Shown one piece after another: positions 27,304 through 36,736 of a DNA stretch of 64,000 bases; the stretch's first letter is position 1; every line of letters starts with the position of its first letter. The notes under the pieces were generated by a model that was not told the origin of the DNA, ran no database searches, and saw only the letters and a list, made by a program, of their open reading frames with translations. The position numbers were made by a program, and so were the translations under genes. The DNA comes from JBPOFM01 sp051252455. Lineage in GTDB: Bacteria > Bacteroidota > Bacteroidia > Flavobacteriales > Flavobacteriaceae. The DNA is taken from positions 248,001-312,000 of the forward strand of contig JBPOFM010000001.1 in assembly GCA_051252455.1 (NCBI GenBank). Reading direction: 5' to 3'.

Positions 27304-30300
27304 TTAAGCTTCGGTTGTATTTCTCACTATGGTGTGATACTGAACGTTTGGTTTCGTTCCAACATATTCCAGCAAGTGATACATACGGTTATCTTCTTTA
27401 AGTTTTGCAACTTTACTTTCCTTGTCATTGATGTCTCCAAAAACCATTGCTCCATTGCCACAAGCAGCAGAACAAGCCGTCTGGAATTCACCATCCTTAA
27501 TTTCACGTCCATCACGTTTCGCATCCAAAATGGTTTTTTGTGTTTTTTGAATACACATAGAACATTTTTCCATCACACCACGAGAACGAACCACAACATC
27601 AGGATTCAACACCATACGCCCTAAATCATCGTTCATATAGTAATCGAACTCATCATTTTTGTTGTATAAGAACCAGTTGAAACGACGTACTTTATAAGGA
27701 CAGTTGTTTGCACAATAACGAGTTCCAACACAACGGTTATAAGCCATGTGGTTTTGACCTTGACGACCATGTGAAGTCGCTGCAACAGGGCAAACAGTCT
27801 CGCAAGGTGCATGGTTACAATGTTGACACATCACTGGTTGAAAAGCCACTTGAGGATTGTCGGAAGGATTTTCCATATCACCAAGCACATGTTTCACACC
27901 ATTGTCACCAAGTAAACCTTTGGCGTTTTCTTTTCTTTCTATATCTCCCGTGAAGGTGTCTTCAGAAGAATAATATCTATCGATACGCAACCAGTGCATA
28001 TCTCTACTTTTTCTAATTTCTTGTTTACCAACAACAGGAACGTTATTTTCAGAATGACATGCTATCACACAGGCACCACAACCTGTACAGGCGTTCAAAT
28101 CAATCGATAAGTTAAAATGATGTCCGATAGAACGGTCAAATTCATCCCATAAATCAACTCTTGAATCGGTCACCGCTGTCTCCTTATGATTTAAGGATAC
28201 CATCGGCATTGCGTTCCAATATGATTTATCTTTTGTATTGAATATATTGAGGGTGGTTTCTTTGATAATATCACCACGCCCCATCAATGTGTTTTGCAAT
28301 TGTACACAAGCAAATTCATGTTCACCTGCAACAACCTTAACAGACACATTTGATTGAACGTTGTTGAAATCTTGATAGAATTTATAGGCGTTCTTACCAG
28401 TCTGCATTTCTTCTTTCAAACCTTTTTCACGTCCATAACCAAATGATAATCCAACTGAACCAACGGCTTGACCAGGTTGGATAATTACCGGAAGTGTTGA
28501 CTTCACACCGTTGACAGACAATTCTACCAAACTACTGTTCAATCCCCCATTGGCCACATGCCAATTCTTGATATCCAATTTTTCAGCATCTGCTTGAGAT
28601 ACAGTCAAATAGTTATCCCATGATACTCTTGTGATTGGATCTGGAAATTCTTGTAACCATGGGTTATTAGCCTGTTGGCCATCTCCCATTCCAATTTTTG
28701 TATATAATGTCAATTCCAACCCACCTTTCGCGTTGGAAGAAGTTGCTAATGTTCTTGCAGCTTCGCCTCCGGAAATCGAAGCAATAGCTCCAGTATTTGA
28801 GGTTGAAGTTGAACCAGATGTTGTAGTTGTTGAAGAAGTCGTTGTTACAATTTCATCTTGATCTTCTTTCTTGATGCCCACTCCTACAGCTGCACCATGA
28901 AGAAGACCTCCAACAAAGGTTCTATCTTTTTTATCTTTTAATTCTGTTGTACTTGTTTCAACCGTATTTGATGATAAACCATTAGCAGCTGTTGCATTAG
29001 AACGACCTGCAACAAAAATACCATCATGTAATGCTTGATTGAATGAACCACCACCTAAAACGCTTCCATTCCAAGTTTCCTTGATAAAATCGTGATACGT
29101 CATGTCACTTCCTGTCCACTTTAATAATGCAGTTTGAAACTGTCTAGTATCGAATAATGGACGAATAGTTGGTTGCGTTAAGGCAAACTGGCCTTTTTTA
29201 AGCTCTACATCCCCCCAAGATTCTAGATAGTGAGGTGTTGCAGCAATATATTGTACAGCAGATGCCGTTTCATCAGCTTTCAAAGAAAAAGCGATGGATA
29301 ATTCTGTTTTTTTCAATCCTTCAGCAAATTCCTTTGCATTTGGAAGTGTATACAACGGATTAACACCACTCATGATGATGGCACCAACTGTTCCAGCATT
29401 CATATCAGCAACCAAAGCAGAAACCGCTTTATCGTTACCTTGTCTTGTAGTGATTGGTGATTTTGTATCAAAAGCTTTACTACCCAAAGATGCATTGATT
29501 GCCAAAGCAACTGTTTGCGCATTGACATCATTGATACCGGTAACCAAAACACCGTTGCTACCAGCTCTTTTTAATTCAGAGGCTGCTTTTTGCACCGCCT
29601 CATCAATATGTGCAGGCAAATCTACAGAAGCAGACTGTCCAGTAATTGCACTATACAATTTGGCCAAAGCCATTTTTTGTTGTGATGGTGTGGCAGGAAT
29701 ACGTTTATCAGCATTGGCGCCTGTCAAAGACATATTCGCTTCAATCTGAATGTGACGTGACATTTTTCCATCTTTTGGAATTCTGCCTTGAGCATAACCT
29801 GCATCAAATCCGCCACCTTGCCAATCTCCCAGAAAGTCAGCACCAACGGCCACAATTGTTGACGCCTTTGAAAAGTCGTAGTTTGCTAGAGCACGTTCAC
29901 CGTAGGTTGCTTGAAATGCATCCAATGCAGCCGATTCTGAAACAGCATCATACACTACATGACGAACATTACCATATTTTTCTTTAAAAGTAGATATTAA
30001 TTTGGCAGTCGAAGGACTTGCAAAAGTTTGAGTCAGCAGGACAATTTCCTTTCCAGCATTCTTTAAATCAGTTAATTTCTGATTCACTTCAGCATCAAAA
30101 GTATCCCATGATATTTTTGAATCACCCTTCATAGGTGATTTTACTCTTGTATTATCATATAATCCTAAAACTGATGCATTCACACGTGCATTTGCATGTG
30201 AGGAGCCCATTTCATTGTTTTCTATTTTGATAGGACGGCCTTCGCGAGTTTTCACAAGAACACTTGCAAAATCAAATCCATCAGCAATCGTGGTTGCATA

Positions 30301-30585
30301 ATAATTTGCTACACCAGGAATAATACTTTCTGGCTGAACCACATAAGGAATCGATTTGATGACTGGTCCTTCACAGGCAGCCAAAGATGCTGCAGCGGTG
30401 CTAAAACCAACATATTTTAAGAAATCACGACGTGTAGTGGAAGACCCTTCCAAAGCAGATTTGTTGCCCAAAAATTCATCTGTAGGAATTTCGGTTACAA
30501 ACTCGTTCTGTTTAAGCGTCTCAACAATAGAGCTATTTTCGTTTAGCTCTTCAACACTTTTCCAGTATTTCTTGTTTGATGACAT
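27304..30585 (-). CDS. actB: Alternative Complex III subunit ActB (Tat-variant molybdopterin oxidoreductase-like, Fe-S)
   Basis: The 1093-residue protein is a fusion of a molybdopterin-oxidoreductase-like domain (which lacks the cofactor in characterised Alternative Complex III) and a C-terminal domain with four Fe-S cluster motifs. A twin-arginine motif (TTRRDFLKY, residues 50-58) sits unusually far from the N-terminus and is followed by a possible lipobox cysteine (Cys71), the Tat-variant arrangement known for this subunit. The cluster ligands are visible as CTGCGACVIAC, CQHCNHAPCETVCP, CVGTRYCANNCP and CSMC with a later CSAAC. A Ser/Thr-rich low-complexity insert lies at about residues 575-600. 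Gaps to actA and actC are 77 and 26 bases. Confidence 0.95.
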   Translation of the reverse strand: MSSNKKYWKSVEELNENSSIVETLKQNEFVTEIPTDEFLGNKSALEGSSTTRRDFLKYVGFSTAAASLAACEGPVIKSIPYVVQPESIIPGVANYYATTIADGFDFASVLVKTREGRPIKIENNEMGSSHANARVNASVLGLYDNTRVKSPMKGDSKISWDTFDAEVNQKLTDLKNAGKEIVLLTQTFASPSTAKLISTFKEKYGNVRHVVYDAVSESAALDAFQATYGERALANYDFSKASTIVAVGADFLGDWQGGGFDAGYAQGRIPKDGKMSRHIQIEANMSLTGANADKRIPATPSQQKMALAKLYSAITGQSASVDLPAHIDEAVQKAASELKRAGSNGVLVTGINDVNAQTVALAINASLGSKAFDTKSPITTRQGNDKAVSALVADMNAGTVGAIIMSGVNPLYTLPNAKEFAEGLKKTELSIAFSLKADETASAVQYIAATPHYLESWGDVELKKGQFALTQPTIRPLFDTRQFQTALLKWTGSDMTYHDFIKETWNGSVLGGGSFNQALHDGIFVAGRSNATAANGLSSNTVETSTTELKDKKDRTFVGGLLHGAAVGVGIKKEDQDEIVTTTSSTTTTSGSTSTSNTGAIASISGGEAARTLATSSNAKGGLELTLYTKIGMGDGQQANNPWLQEFPDPITRVSWDNYLTVSQADAEKLDIKNWHVANGGLNSSLVELSVNGVKSTLPVIIQPGQAVGSVGLSFGYGREKGLKEEMQTGKNAYKFYQDFNNVQSNVSVKVVAGEHEFACVQLQNTLMGRGDIIKETTLNIFNTKDKSYWNAMPMVSLNHKETAVTDSRVDLWDEFDRSIGHHFNLSIDLNACTGCGACVIACHSENNVPVVGKQEIRKSRDMHWLRIDRYYSSEDTFTGDIERKENAKGLLGDNGVKHVLGDMENPSDNPQVAFQPVMCQHCNHAPCETVCPVAATSHGRQGQNHMAYNRCVGTRYCANNCPYKVRRFNWFLYNKNDEFDYYMNDDLGRMVLNPDVVVRSRGVMEKCSMCIQKTQKTILDAKRDGREIKDGEFQTACSAACGNGAMVFGDINDKESKVAKLKEDNRMYHLLEYVGTKPNVQYHTIVRNTTEA

Positions 30586-30662
30586 ATTCTTTAATAGTTA
30601 TTAATTGTTAGTTATTAGTTATTGGTGTTCCCACGTGAACTAAAACTTTAGCTTTAAATTTA

Positions 30663-31994
30663 TTAGTAATGACATTTACCACATTCTAAACCTCCCATTT
30701 GTGCAACGGTCAATTTATCAACACCATACTTTTTGGATAACTGTTCGTGTATTTTAGTGTAGTATGCGTTATCTTCTACCTTAACATTGGTTTCTCTATG
30801 GCAATTGATACACCATCCCATGGTTAATGGAGAGAATTGGTACATAACTTCCATTGTTTCAACTGGTCCGTGACAAGTTTGACATTCTATACCACCAACG
30901 CTTACGTGTTGTGAATGGTTGAAATATGCAAAATCAGGCAAGTTATGAATACGCACCCATTTTACTGGTTGAGAATCGCCAGTGTACTTTTGTTCTGCTG
31001 GATTCCATCCTGCCGCTGCATAAAGCTTTTGAATTTCGCCGTCGTAAAATTCTTTAGTATAATCCGCTGTTGCAGTTTCCGGCGCCACTTCAGAGATTGA
31101 TTTGTGACAGTTCATACACACGTTCAACGAAGGGATACCAGACGTTTTACTTACTCGTGCGGAAGAGTGACAATATTTGCAATCGATACCGTTATCACCT
31201 GCGTGAATCTTGTGTGAATAATGGATCGGTTGTACAGGCTCATATCCTTGATCAATACCTACTTGCATAAAATAACCAAACACAAAATAACCACTGGCAA
31301 GCAATAAGAAAATACAAGTCACCAACACTAAAAATTGGTTTTGAACAAAGGCCTTCCAAATTGAAATACCTTTTTCCTCTTGAGCAACAGGAATGCCTTT
31401 AGCTTCAGCAAATCGGTTTAAAGTACGTCTTACCAATATTAAAGCTATTGCCAATAATGCAAATAATAATGCAAGAGCTCCCAAAATCAACTGGTTTGAC
31501 GTACCTCCTCCTTGAGAAACCTTATCATCTGTTGGAGGTGGTGGCGGAATGTCTTTAGGAATTTCAGCAGTATACGCCAAAATATCACTGATATCCTGAT
31601 CCGATAATTGCGGAAAAGGAGTCATTATTGAGTTATTGTATTCCTTAAAGATTTTATTAGCGTATGCATCGCCAGATTTGATAACACCCGAACTGTTGTG
31701 TATCCAATCCGTCAACCAGGATCTATCCAATCCTTGCTCATCTGCTAAACGCTGTTCAACGTTTCTCAATGCTGGGCCGGTCATCGGGCCATCTAATTTA
31801 TGGCACGCGGCACAATTGGAATTGAACAAAGACTTTCCTTTTACAGGATCGCCTTCCTGGGCGTTGAGTGAAGTTGAAAACGTGAGTAAAACGATAAACC
31901 CGAAATACAAGAATGTCGAGCTTAATTTACGGAGTATCACCTGTTGCATATTGTTAGTTGAATTATCTTCCAAACTTTGGTACGATTTTTTCAT
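30663..31994 (-). CDS. actA: Alternative Complex III subunit ActA (multiheme cytochrome c)
   Basis: The 443-residue protein has six CXXCH heme motifs: one in an N-terminal monoheme cytochrome c domain (residues 61-65) and five in the C-terminal domain (272-276, 293-297, 371-375, 395-399, 438-442). Two membrane helices (about 168-190 and 220-244) lie between them. The pentaheme part equals the ActA of Rhodothermus marinus; the fused N-terminal heme domain is an addition seen in Bacteroidota. The start at 31994 gives a long pre-sequence; an internal ATG at 31949 would give a more ordinary signal peptide ending LNAQ. It is the first gene of the eight-gene respiratory operon. Confidence 0.94.
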   Translation of the reverse strand: MKKSYQSLEDNSTNNMQQVILRKLSSTFLYFGFIVLLTFSTSLNAQEGDPVKGKSLFNSNCAACHKLDGPMTGPALRNVEQRLADEQGLDRSWLTDWIHNSSGVIKSGDAYANKIFKEYNNSIMTPFPQLSDQDISDILAYTAEIPKDIPPPPPTDDKVSQGGGTSNQLILGALALLFALLAIALILVRRTLNRFAEAKGIPVAQEEKGISIWKAFVQNQFLVLVTCIFLLLASGYFVFGYFMQVGIDQGYEPVQPIHYSHKIHAGDNGIDCKYCHSSARVSKTSGIPSLNVCMNCHKSISEVAPETATADYTKEFYDGEIQKLYAAAGWNPAEQKYTGDSQPVKWVRIHNLPDFAYFNHSQHVSVGGIECQTCHGPVETMEVMYQFSPLTMGWCINCHRETNVKVEDNAYYTKIHEQLSKKYGVDKLTVAQMGGLECGKCHY

Positions 31995-32029
31995 TAAAAA
32001 GAAAAAAATACGGTTATAAAAATCTCTCG

Positions 32030-32037
32030 CAAAAATA
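32030..32037 (-). promoter_or_regulatory. -7 element of the act-cox operon
   Basis: The minus strand reads TATTTTTG, matching TAnnTTTG, with a predicted start about 29 bases before the actA start codon. A clear -33 TTTG is not seen; the nearest is the related TTTCG about 15-20 bases upstream. Confidence 0.45.
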
Positions 32038-32135
32038 GTACTTAAAGTCGATTTGCGAAATGTTAGCGAACTGTTAATTGCTAATTTATAGAGATTCTAA
32101 ATAATATTTTAGTCCTAAAATAAGTTTAATAAATC

Positions 32136-32143
32136 TACATTTG
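32136..32143 (+). promoter_or_regulatory. -7 element of the SPOR-domain gene
   Basis: TACATTTG matches the Bacteroidota -7 consensus and lies 18 bases before the ATG at 32162, which leaves a leader of about 12 bases. No convincing -33 box is visible. Confidence 0.4.
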
Positions 32144-32161
32144 TATCAAATAACATTCAAT

Positions 32162-32551
32162 ATGAAAAAACCATCTTTAAAAGCACTTTTTATTTCCTTG
32201 ATTATCACAACAATTGGAATGGGAGTTCAGGCCCAAACAGGGCAAGTGACTATTGATGCCAATAAAGACATCGATAAATTATTGGAATTTAAGAAGGATA
32301 TAAAAACGATTGACTTATATAAAATAAGGGTTTATTCTGGTGATAGAAATGGTGCAGAAAGCACGAAAAGTCAAACAAATAGTCTCTATAGCGATTGGCC
32401 ATCTGTCATGGAATATGAAACACCCAACTATAAAATCTATGTAGGAAATTTTTTGAGTAGACTCGAAGCAGATAGAGCATTATTGAAAGTGAAGAAAAAC
32501 TATCCGAGCGCTTTAATTTTATTCTTCAAGAAAGAAAAGAATAAATCGTAA
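32162..32551 (+). CDS. SPOR-domain secreted protein
   Basis: The 129-residue protein begins at the ATG at 32162 (an in-frame TTG at 32141 lies in the predicted -7 element). It has a signal peptide ending VQAQ and a C-terminal SPOR domain (about residues 52-122: YKIRVYSGDRNGAESTKSQT, then NYKIYVGNFLSRLEADRAL). SPOR domains bind denuded glycan strands of peptidoglycan, often at the division site. It is a single gene, divergent from the respiratory operon, followed by a strong terminator. Confidence 0.88.
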   Translation: MKKPSLKALFISLIITTIGMGVQAQTGQVTIDANKDIDKLLEFKKDIKTIDLYKIRVYSGDRNGAESTKSQTNSLYSDWPSVMEYETPNYKIYVGNFLSRLEADRALLKVKKNYPSALILFFKKEKNKS

Positions 32552-32576
32552 TTTATATGTGATAATGCAAATACAT

Positions 32577-32612
32577 AAAGACCATCCAATTTCATTAGGA
32601 TGGTCTTTTATT
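32577..32612 (+). terminator. Intrinsic terminator after the SPOR-domain gene
   Basis: A perfect 11-bp stem (32577-32587 with 32598-32608) and 10-base loop are followed by TTTTA. It may also stop transcripts from the opposite strand, where the T-run is weaker. Confidence 0.8.
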
Positions 32613-32709
32613 TATAAGACAACTTCTTCAAAACTTTAATTAAAGTTCTAATCTTCCAGATTTCGTCGCTTTGTAATGTAGTTATGTTTTTAGAAATAAC
32701 CTTTATTGA

Positions 32710-32868
32710 CTATATTTCTTTCTTCATTTTCTTTACTAACACAACTATCGCGTACACTACGACTAAGGCGAGCATTGCCATTTGCAAATAAAAATACTTA
32801 TCGTCCTTATCAAAAATTTGAATAACAGCTATTATTATCCATGGTATATATATAAGATACTTTTTCAT
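32710..32868 (-). CDS. Small two-helix membrane protein (52 residues)
   Basis: I read this gene directly from the sequence: ATG at 32866-32868, TAG at 32710-32712. The product starts MKKYLIYIPWIIIAVIQIF, then has a charged turn (DKDDK), a second helix at about residues 30-46 (MLALVVVYAIVVLV) and a basic C-terminus (KKMKKEI). The start lies 6 bases after the stop of the lipoprotein gene, and the positive-inside pattern fits a helical hairpin with both ends in the cytoplasm. I recognise no family. Position and size suggest a partner of the lipoprotein, for example an immunity or assembly factor; that is inference. Confidence 0.6.
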   Translation of the reverse strand: MKKYLIYIPWIIIAVIQIFDKDDKYFYLQMAMLALVVVYAIVVLVKKMKKEI

Positions 32869-32874
32869 ATAATT

Positions 32875-33552
32875 TTATTGACCTCCATTTGCAATACAAT
32901 CTTCATAATCACTTTGAGCATCTTCTAAACACCAAATGAACATACCAGAAGCCGCTCCCCAACCAACAAGCCATCCAAACCCTGCTGTTGCAGCGCCTAC
33001 CACAACGGCAACACCTGATTGAATCGAATAATTCCGTAGGCATCTATTCTCTGCTCTGCCTCTGTTACCTGCACAAGTCAAACGAGAGCTTGTTGATTCT
33101 TCCTGAAATTCTAATTGCCTATCAATTTCCTGAATGAACAAAGAATTTCTTTCAGTTTCACTTAGTTTATAAAAAGCAGGATTTGAACTTACAAAAACCT
33201 GTATATTTGCTCGTATTTGTTCTGCAAGATTGAACAGGTCAGCCTGTTGAGTGAAATTTGCGTCAATAAAAATTTGCTTTAATTCATTTTCGTTGGTTGC
33301 TCTTTCAATATTAGTTTCAGTTAAAAGAGATAAGTTCATATTCTGCTCATTTTTTATTAAAGCAAAAATATTTTGATTAATAGCTAAATGGTTCGTAACA
33401 AATTGTTGGAGTGTAAGTTTGTTTCCTTTCTCCGCATTTTCAATAAGATTTTCTTTGGTTTCTGAAATATCGCCATCAAAATCACTATGACATGACTGGA
33501 TTATAAAAATTGAGAATACTAAAATTAGTTTGATAAAGAAACCATTTATCAT
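32875..33552 (-). CDS. Cys/Gly-rich lipoprotein of unknown function
   Basis: The 225-residue protein has a lipoprotein signal peptide with lipobox IIQSC (Cys21). Residues 35-150 are mostly helical and Asn/Gln/Glu-rich. The last 65 residues differ: four cysteines (160, 171, 208, 219) flank a hydrophobic glycine-rich stretch at about 180-207 (VAVVVGAATAGFGWLVGWG) with the GxxxG spacing of glycine zippers and pore-forming peptides. The tail ends in a WCLEDAQSDYEDCI pattern. I do not recognise a family with a known function. It is cotranscribed with the small two-helix protein downstream and isolated from other genes. Confidence 0.75.
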   Translation of the reverse strand: MINGFFIKLILVFSIFIIQSCHSDFDGDISETKENLIENAEKGNKLTLQQFVTNHLAINQNIFALIKNEQNMNLSLLTETNIERATNENELKQIFIDANFTQQADLFNLAEQIRANIQVFVSSNPAFYKLSETERNSLFIQEIDRQLEFQEESTSSRLTCAGNRGRAENRCLRNYSIQSGVAVVVGAATAGFGWLVGWGAASGMFIWCLEDAQSDYEDCIANGGQ

Positions 33553-33964
33553 TCCTTTGGCTACTTTGGTAGTGATGTCACTTTTTTCTTAATTGTTTTC
33601 ATTTTTGATTTGTTTTAGGGTTAAATTCAAATTGTTGGTAAATTGAAATTATCTTAAAAAAGGCCTTTGATAAGATGATTGAAATGTAGAAAATGTTTTC
33701 AAATTAAATTTACGGTTTTTCCGTAAAACGATGAAAAACATAAAAAATTAACAGTTAAATTTTAATGTATTGATTATCTATATTTTACAAACAAGAAAAA
33801 GTCTCCGAAACCTGACCAAAGCTGCTCTAAAATAATAAACTCTCAAAAAAGTCTTTAAGGTTTTAAGACACTTTACTATTAAAAAAAAATCTTAATTCAT
33901 AACAAATAAAAAAGCGAACATCATAATTTTGATGCTCGCTTTCTTTATATAGAATACTTGAATA
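33553..33964. other. Intergenic stretch of about 410 bases without a gene
   Basis: This very AT-rich stretch separates the lipoprotein gene from infB. Apart from the infB terminator at its end I see no ORF, RNA gene or repeat. A weak imperfect hairpin near 33852-33871 is too poor to call. No match to TAnnTTTG is seen for the lipoprotein gene. Confidence 0.6.
33903..33942 (-). terminator. Terminator of the rimP-nusA-infB operon
   Basis: On the minus strand a 13-bp stem with one G-U pair (33930-33942 with 33911-33923) and 6-base loop is followed by TTTATTTG. It begins about 20 bases after the infB stop codon. Confidence 0.8.
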
Positions 33965-36706
33965 CTATTTCAATTTCTTCTTAACTTCTACTTCATGGAA
34001 TGCCTCAATCACATCATTCTCTTGAATGTCGTTGTAGTTCTTAATCTGCATACCACAGTCAAATCCTTTGGTAACTTCTTTCGCATCATCCTTAAATCGT
34101 TTTAGGGAAGCCAATTCACCTGTGTAAATGACCACGCCATCACGTATCAAACGAATCTGTGAGTTTCTGAATATTTTTCCGTTGGTGACCATACAACCTG
34201 CAATACTACCAATTTTAGTGACTTTAAAGATTTCACGTATTTCGGCCGTTCCTGTAATTTCCTCTTTCAACTCTGGAGACAACATGCCTTCCATCGCGTC
34301 TTTCAAGTCATTGATGGCATCATAGATAATCGAGTACATTCTGATGTCGATTTCTTCCTTGTCGGCAATTTGACGTGCATTGCCCATCGGTCGAACGTTA
34401 AATCCGATAATGATGGCATCAGAAGCTGTTGCCAATAGGACATCACTTTCTGTAATGGCACCAACACCTTTATGAATAATATTAACTTGAATTTCTTCAG
34501 TTGATAATTTTTGGAATGAATCAGTCAATGCTTCCACGGAACCGTCCACATCACCTTTAAGAATGATGTTCAACTCTTGGAAATCACCAAGTGCAATACG
34601 TCTTCCAATCTCATCAAGTGTAATATGGCGTTGCGTTCTAACGGATTGCTCACGTTGTAATTGTGTACGTTTTGCAGCGATTTGTTTTGCTTCACGTTCA
34701 TCTTCGAATACCGTAAACTTATCACCCGCTTGAGGAGCGCCATCCAAACCTAAAATAGACACCGGAGTTGATGGGCCAGCTGATTTTACATTATTTCCGC
34801 GTTCATCATGCATGGCACGAACTTTTCCGCTATTCTTTCCAGCAAGTACATAATCCCCAACTTTAAGAGTTCCCGCCTGTACTAAAATTGTAGAGACATA
34901 TCCGCGACCTTTGTCAAGGAATGCTTCCACAACAGTACCATTAGCCGCTTTGTTTGGATTTGCTTGCAATTCTAAAATTTCTGCCTCCAATAATACTTTT
35001 TCCAGTAATTCCTTGATACCTTCTCCTGTTTTTGCAGAAATATCATGTGATTGAATTTTTCCACCCCAATCTTCTACTAGCAAATTCATTTGTGCCAAGC
35101 CTTCTTTCACTTTTTCAGGATTTGCTCCTGGCTTGTCAATTTTGTTAATAGCAAACACAATCGGAACACTTGCTGCTTGCGCATGAGCGATTGCTTCTTT
35201 CGTTTGTGGCATAATGGCATCATCCGCCGCAATTACGATAATTGCTAAATCCGTTACTTGAGCACCACGTGCACGCATCGCCGTAAAGGCTTCGTGACCA
35301 GGGGTATCCAAGAACGCTATTTTTTGACCACCTTCCAATTGGACACCGTAAGCACCAATATGCTGTGTGATACCTCCAGATTCTCCGGCAATAACGTTTT
35401 CTTGACGTATATAATCAAGTAACGACGTTTTACCGTGATCGACGTGACCCATCACGGTGACGATTGGCGCACGAGGTTTTAAATCTTCTGCTTTATCCTC
35501 TACCTCTACGATGTTATCTTCCAAGTCGGAAGTGACAAATTCGACTTCATATCCGAATTCGTCAGCAACGACCGATAAGGTTTCTGCGTCCAAACGTTGG
35601 TTCATAGTCACCATCATACCCAATGACATACATGCAGAAATAATTTGAGTCACGGGAACATCCATCATAGTCGCAACTTCACTTGCCGTAACAAATTCAG
35701 TCACTTTCAAGATTTTTCCGTCTGCTTCTTGCTGTTCAATATCCTTTTCAGTCTGTTGACGGTGTTGATCTCTCTTATCTCTTCTATATTTAGCACCTTT
35801 TCCTTTGGAAGATTTCCCTTGAAGTTTTTCAAGAGTTTCTCTTACTTGTTTTTGTACGTCGGCTTCACTAGGCTCTTCTTTTACTGTACTTGTACGTCCT
35901 CCTCCCGGTTTTCCTTTATAATTGCTTTTTCTAGTATCGCCAAAATTTGGTTTTCCTGTGGCGCCTCCAGTTGGTCCTTTACTAATACGACGTCTTTTCT
36001 TTTTATTGGCATCAGCTCCAGCAGCGGCCGGTTTTTTCTCTTCTTTCTTCTTTTTAGTTCGATTGAATTGAGACAAATCTATTTTCTCACCGGCGATTGT
36101 TGGTCCTGAAAGTTTTTGATATTTTGTTTTAAGAGTCTCGTCATCTTCTGACGCTGCAACTGTTTCCTCTTCTTTAGGTTTAGTGTCTTTTTCGGTAGCT
36201 TTAGGCGTTTCGACTTTTTCTTCTTTGGCTTCAGTTTTGGGCTTCTCAGCTTTTACTTCTGGAGCTTTTTCTTCTACTGGTGCTTCAGGTTTTTCCTCCT
36301 TTGGCTCCTCTTTTTTGACTTCTACTTTTGGTTCTGCTTTAGCCTCACTTTTCGTAGGATTCAAGTCGATTTTGCCAACTTGTTTAGGGCCAGATAATTC
36401 TGCTTTGGCCTTTACAACTTGTCTGCTGGCTTCCTCTCGTCTTTGCTTTTCTTCAATTTCACGCTCACGTTGTTCACGCAGTTCTTCCTTCTCCTTGTTT
36501 TTCGCTTCGCTGACTTCTTGGGATTCAGCCTTTTTATTGGCATCCGTTTGAAATTCGCTAGAAAGAATACTGTGAACTTCCTCTGATATTTTCGTATTCG
36601 GACTTTTTTCCACGCTCACGCCCTTTGATTCTAAAAAATCAACAGCACGATCAATGGAAATATTGAGTTCGCGTAATACTTTATTTAATCTAATTGTATC
36701 AGCCAT
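33965..36706 (-). CDS. infB: Translation initiation factor IF-2
   Basis: The 913-residue GTPase places initiator tRNA on the 30S subunit. The N-terminal ~300 residues hold an IF2_N motif (residues 4-50) and a long Lys/Glu/Pro-rich disordered region. The G domain starts near residue 413 with GHVDHGKTS, DTPGHEAF and NKID, and domains II to IV follow, ending in KKKLK. The length and the charged spacer are typical of Bacteroidota IF-2. It is 30 bases downstream of nusA. Confidence 0.97.
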   Translation of the reverse strand: MADTIRLNKVLRELNISIDRAVDFLESKGVSVEKSPNTKISEEVHSILSSEFQTDANKKAESQEVSEAKNKEKEELREQREREIEEKQRREEASRQVVKAKAELSGPKQVGKIDLNPTKSEAKAEPKVEVKKEEPKEEKPEAPVEEKAPEVKAEKPKTEAKEEKVETPKATEKDTKPKEEETVAASEDDETLKTKYQKLSGPTIAGEKIDLSQFNRTKKKKEEKKPAAAGADANKKKRRRISKGPTGGATGKPNFGDTRKSNYKGKPGGGRTSTVKEEPSEADVQKQVRETLEKLQGKSSKGKGAKYRRDKRDQHRQQTEKDIEQQEADGKILKVTEFVTASEVATMMDVPVTQIISACMSLGMMVTMNQRLDAETLSVVADEFGYEVEFVTSDLEDNIVEVEDKAEDLKPRAPIVTVMGHVDHGKTSLLDYIRQENVIAGESGGITQHIGAYGVQLEGGQKIAFLDTPGHEAFTAMRARGAQVTDLAIIVIAADDAIMPQTKEAIAHAQAASVPIVFAINKIDKPGANPEKVKEGLAQMNLLVEDWGGKIQSHDISAKTGEGIKELLEKVLLEAEILELQANPNKAANGTVVEAFLDKGRGYVSTILVQAGTLKVGDYVLAGKNSGKVRAMHDERGNNVKSAGPSTPVSILGLDGAPQAGDKFTVFEDEREAKQIAAKRTQLQREQSVRTQRHITLDEIGRRIALGDFQELNIILKGDVDGSVEALTDSFQKLSTEEIQVNIIHKGVGAITESDVLLATASDAIIIGFNVRPMGNARQIADKEEIDIRMYSIIYDAINDLKDAMEGMLSPELKEEITGTAEIREIFKVTKIGSIAGCMVTNGKIFRNSQIRLIRDGVVIYTGELASLKRFKDDAKEVTKGFDCGMQIKNYNDIQENDVIEAFHEVEVKKKLK

Positions 36707-36736
36707 AAATTGCTTGTAATATACTTTAAATATGTG

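Noticed and set aside
28631..28861. Plus-strand ORF within actB
   Set aside because: It mirrors the Ser/Thr-rich insert of actB and shows no family features or start signals.
33841..33880. Possible hairpin in the gene-free stretch before infB
   Set aside because: The stem is short with a bulge and no consistent T-run, so it cannot be separated from chance in such AT-rich DNA.
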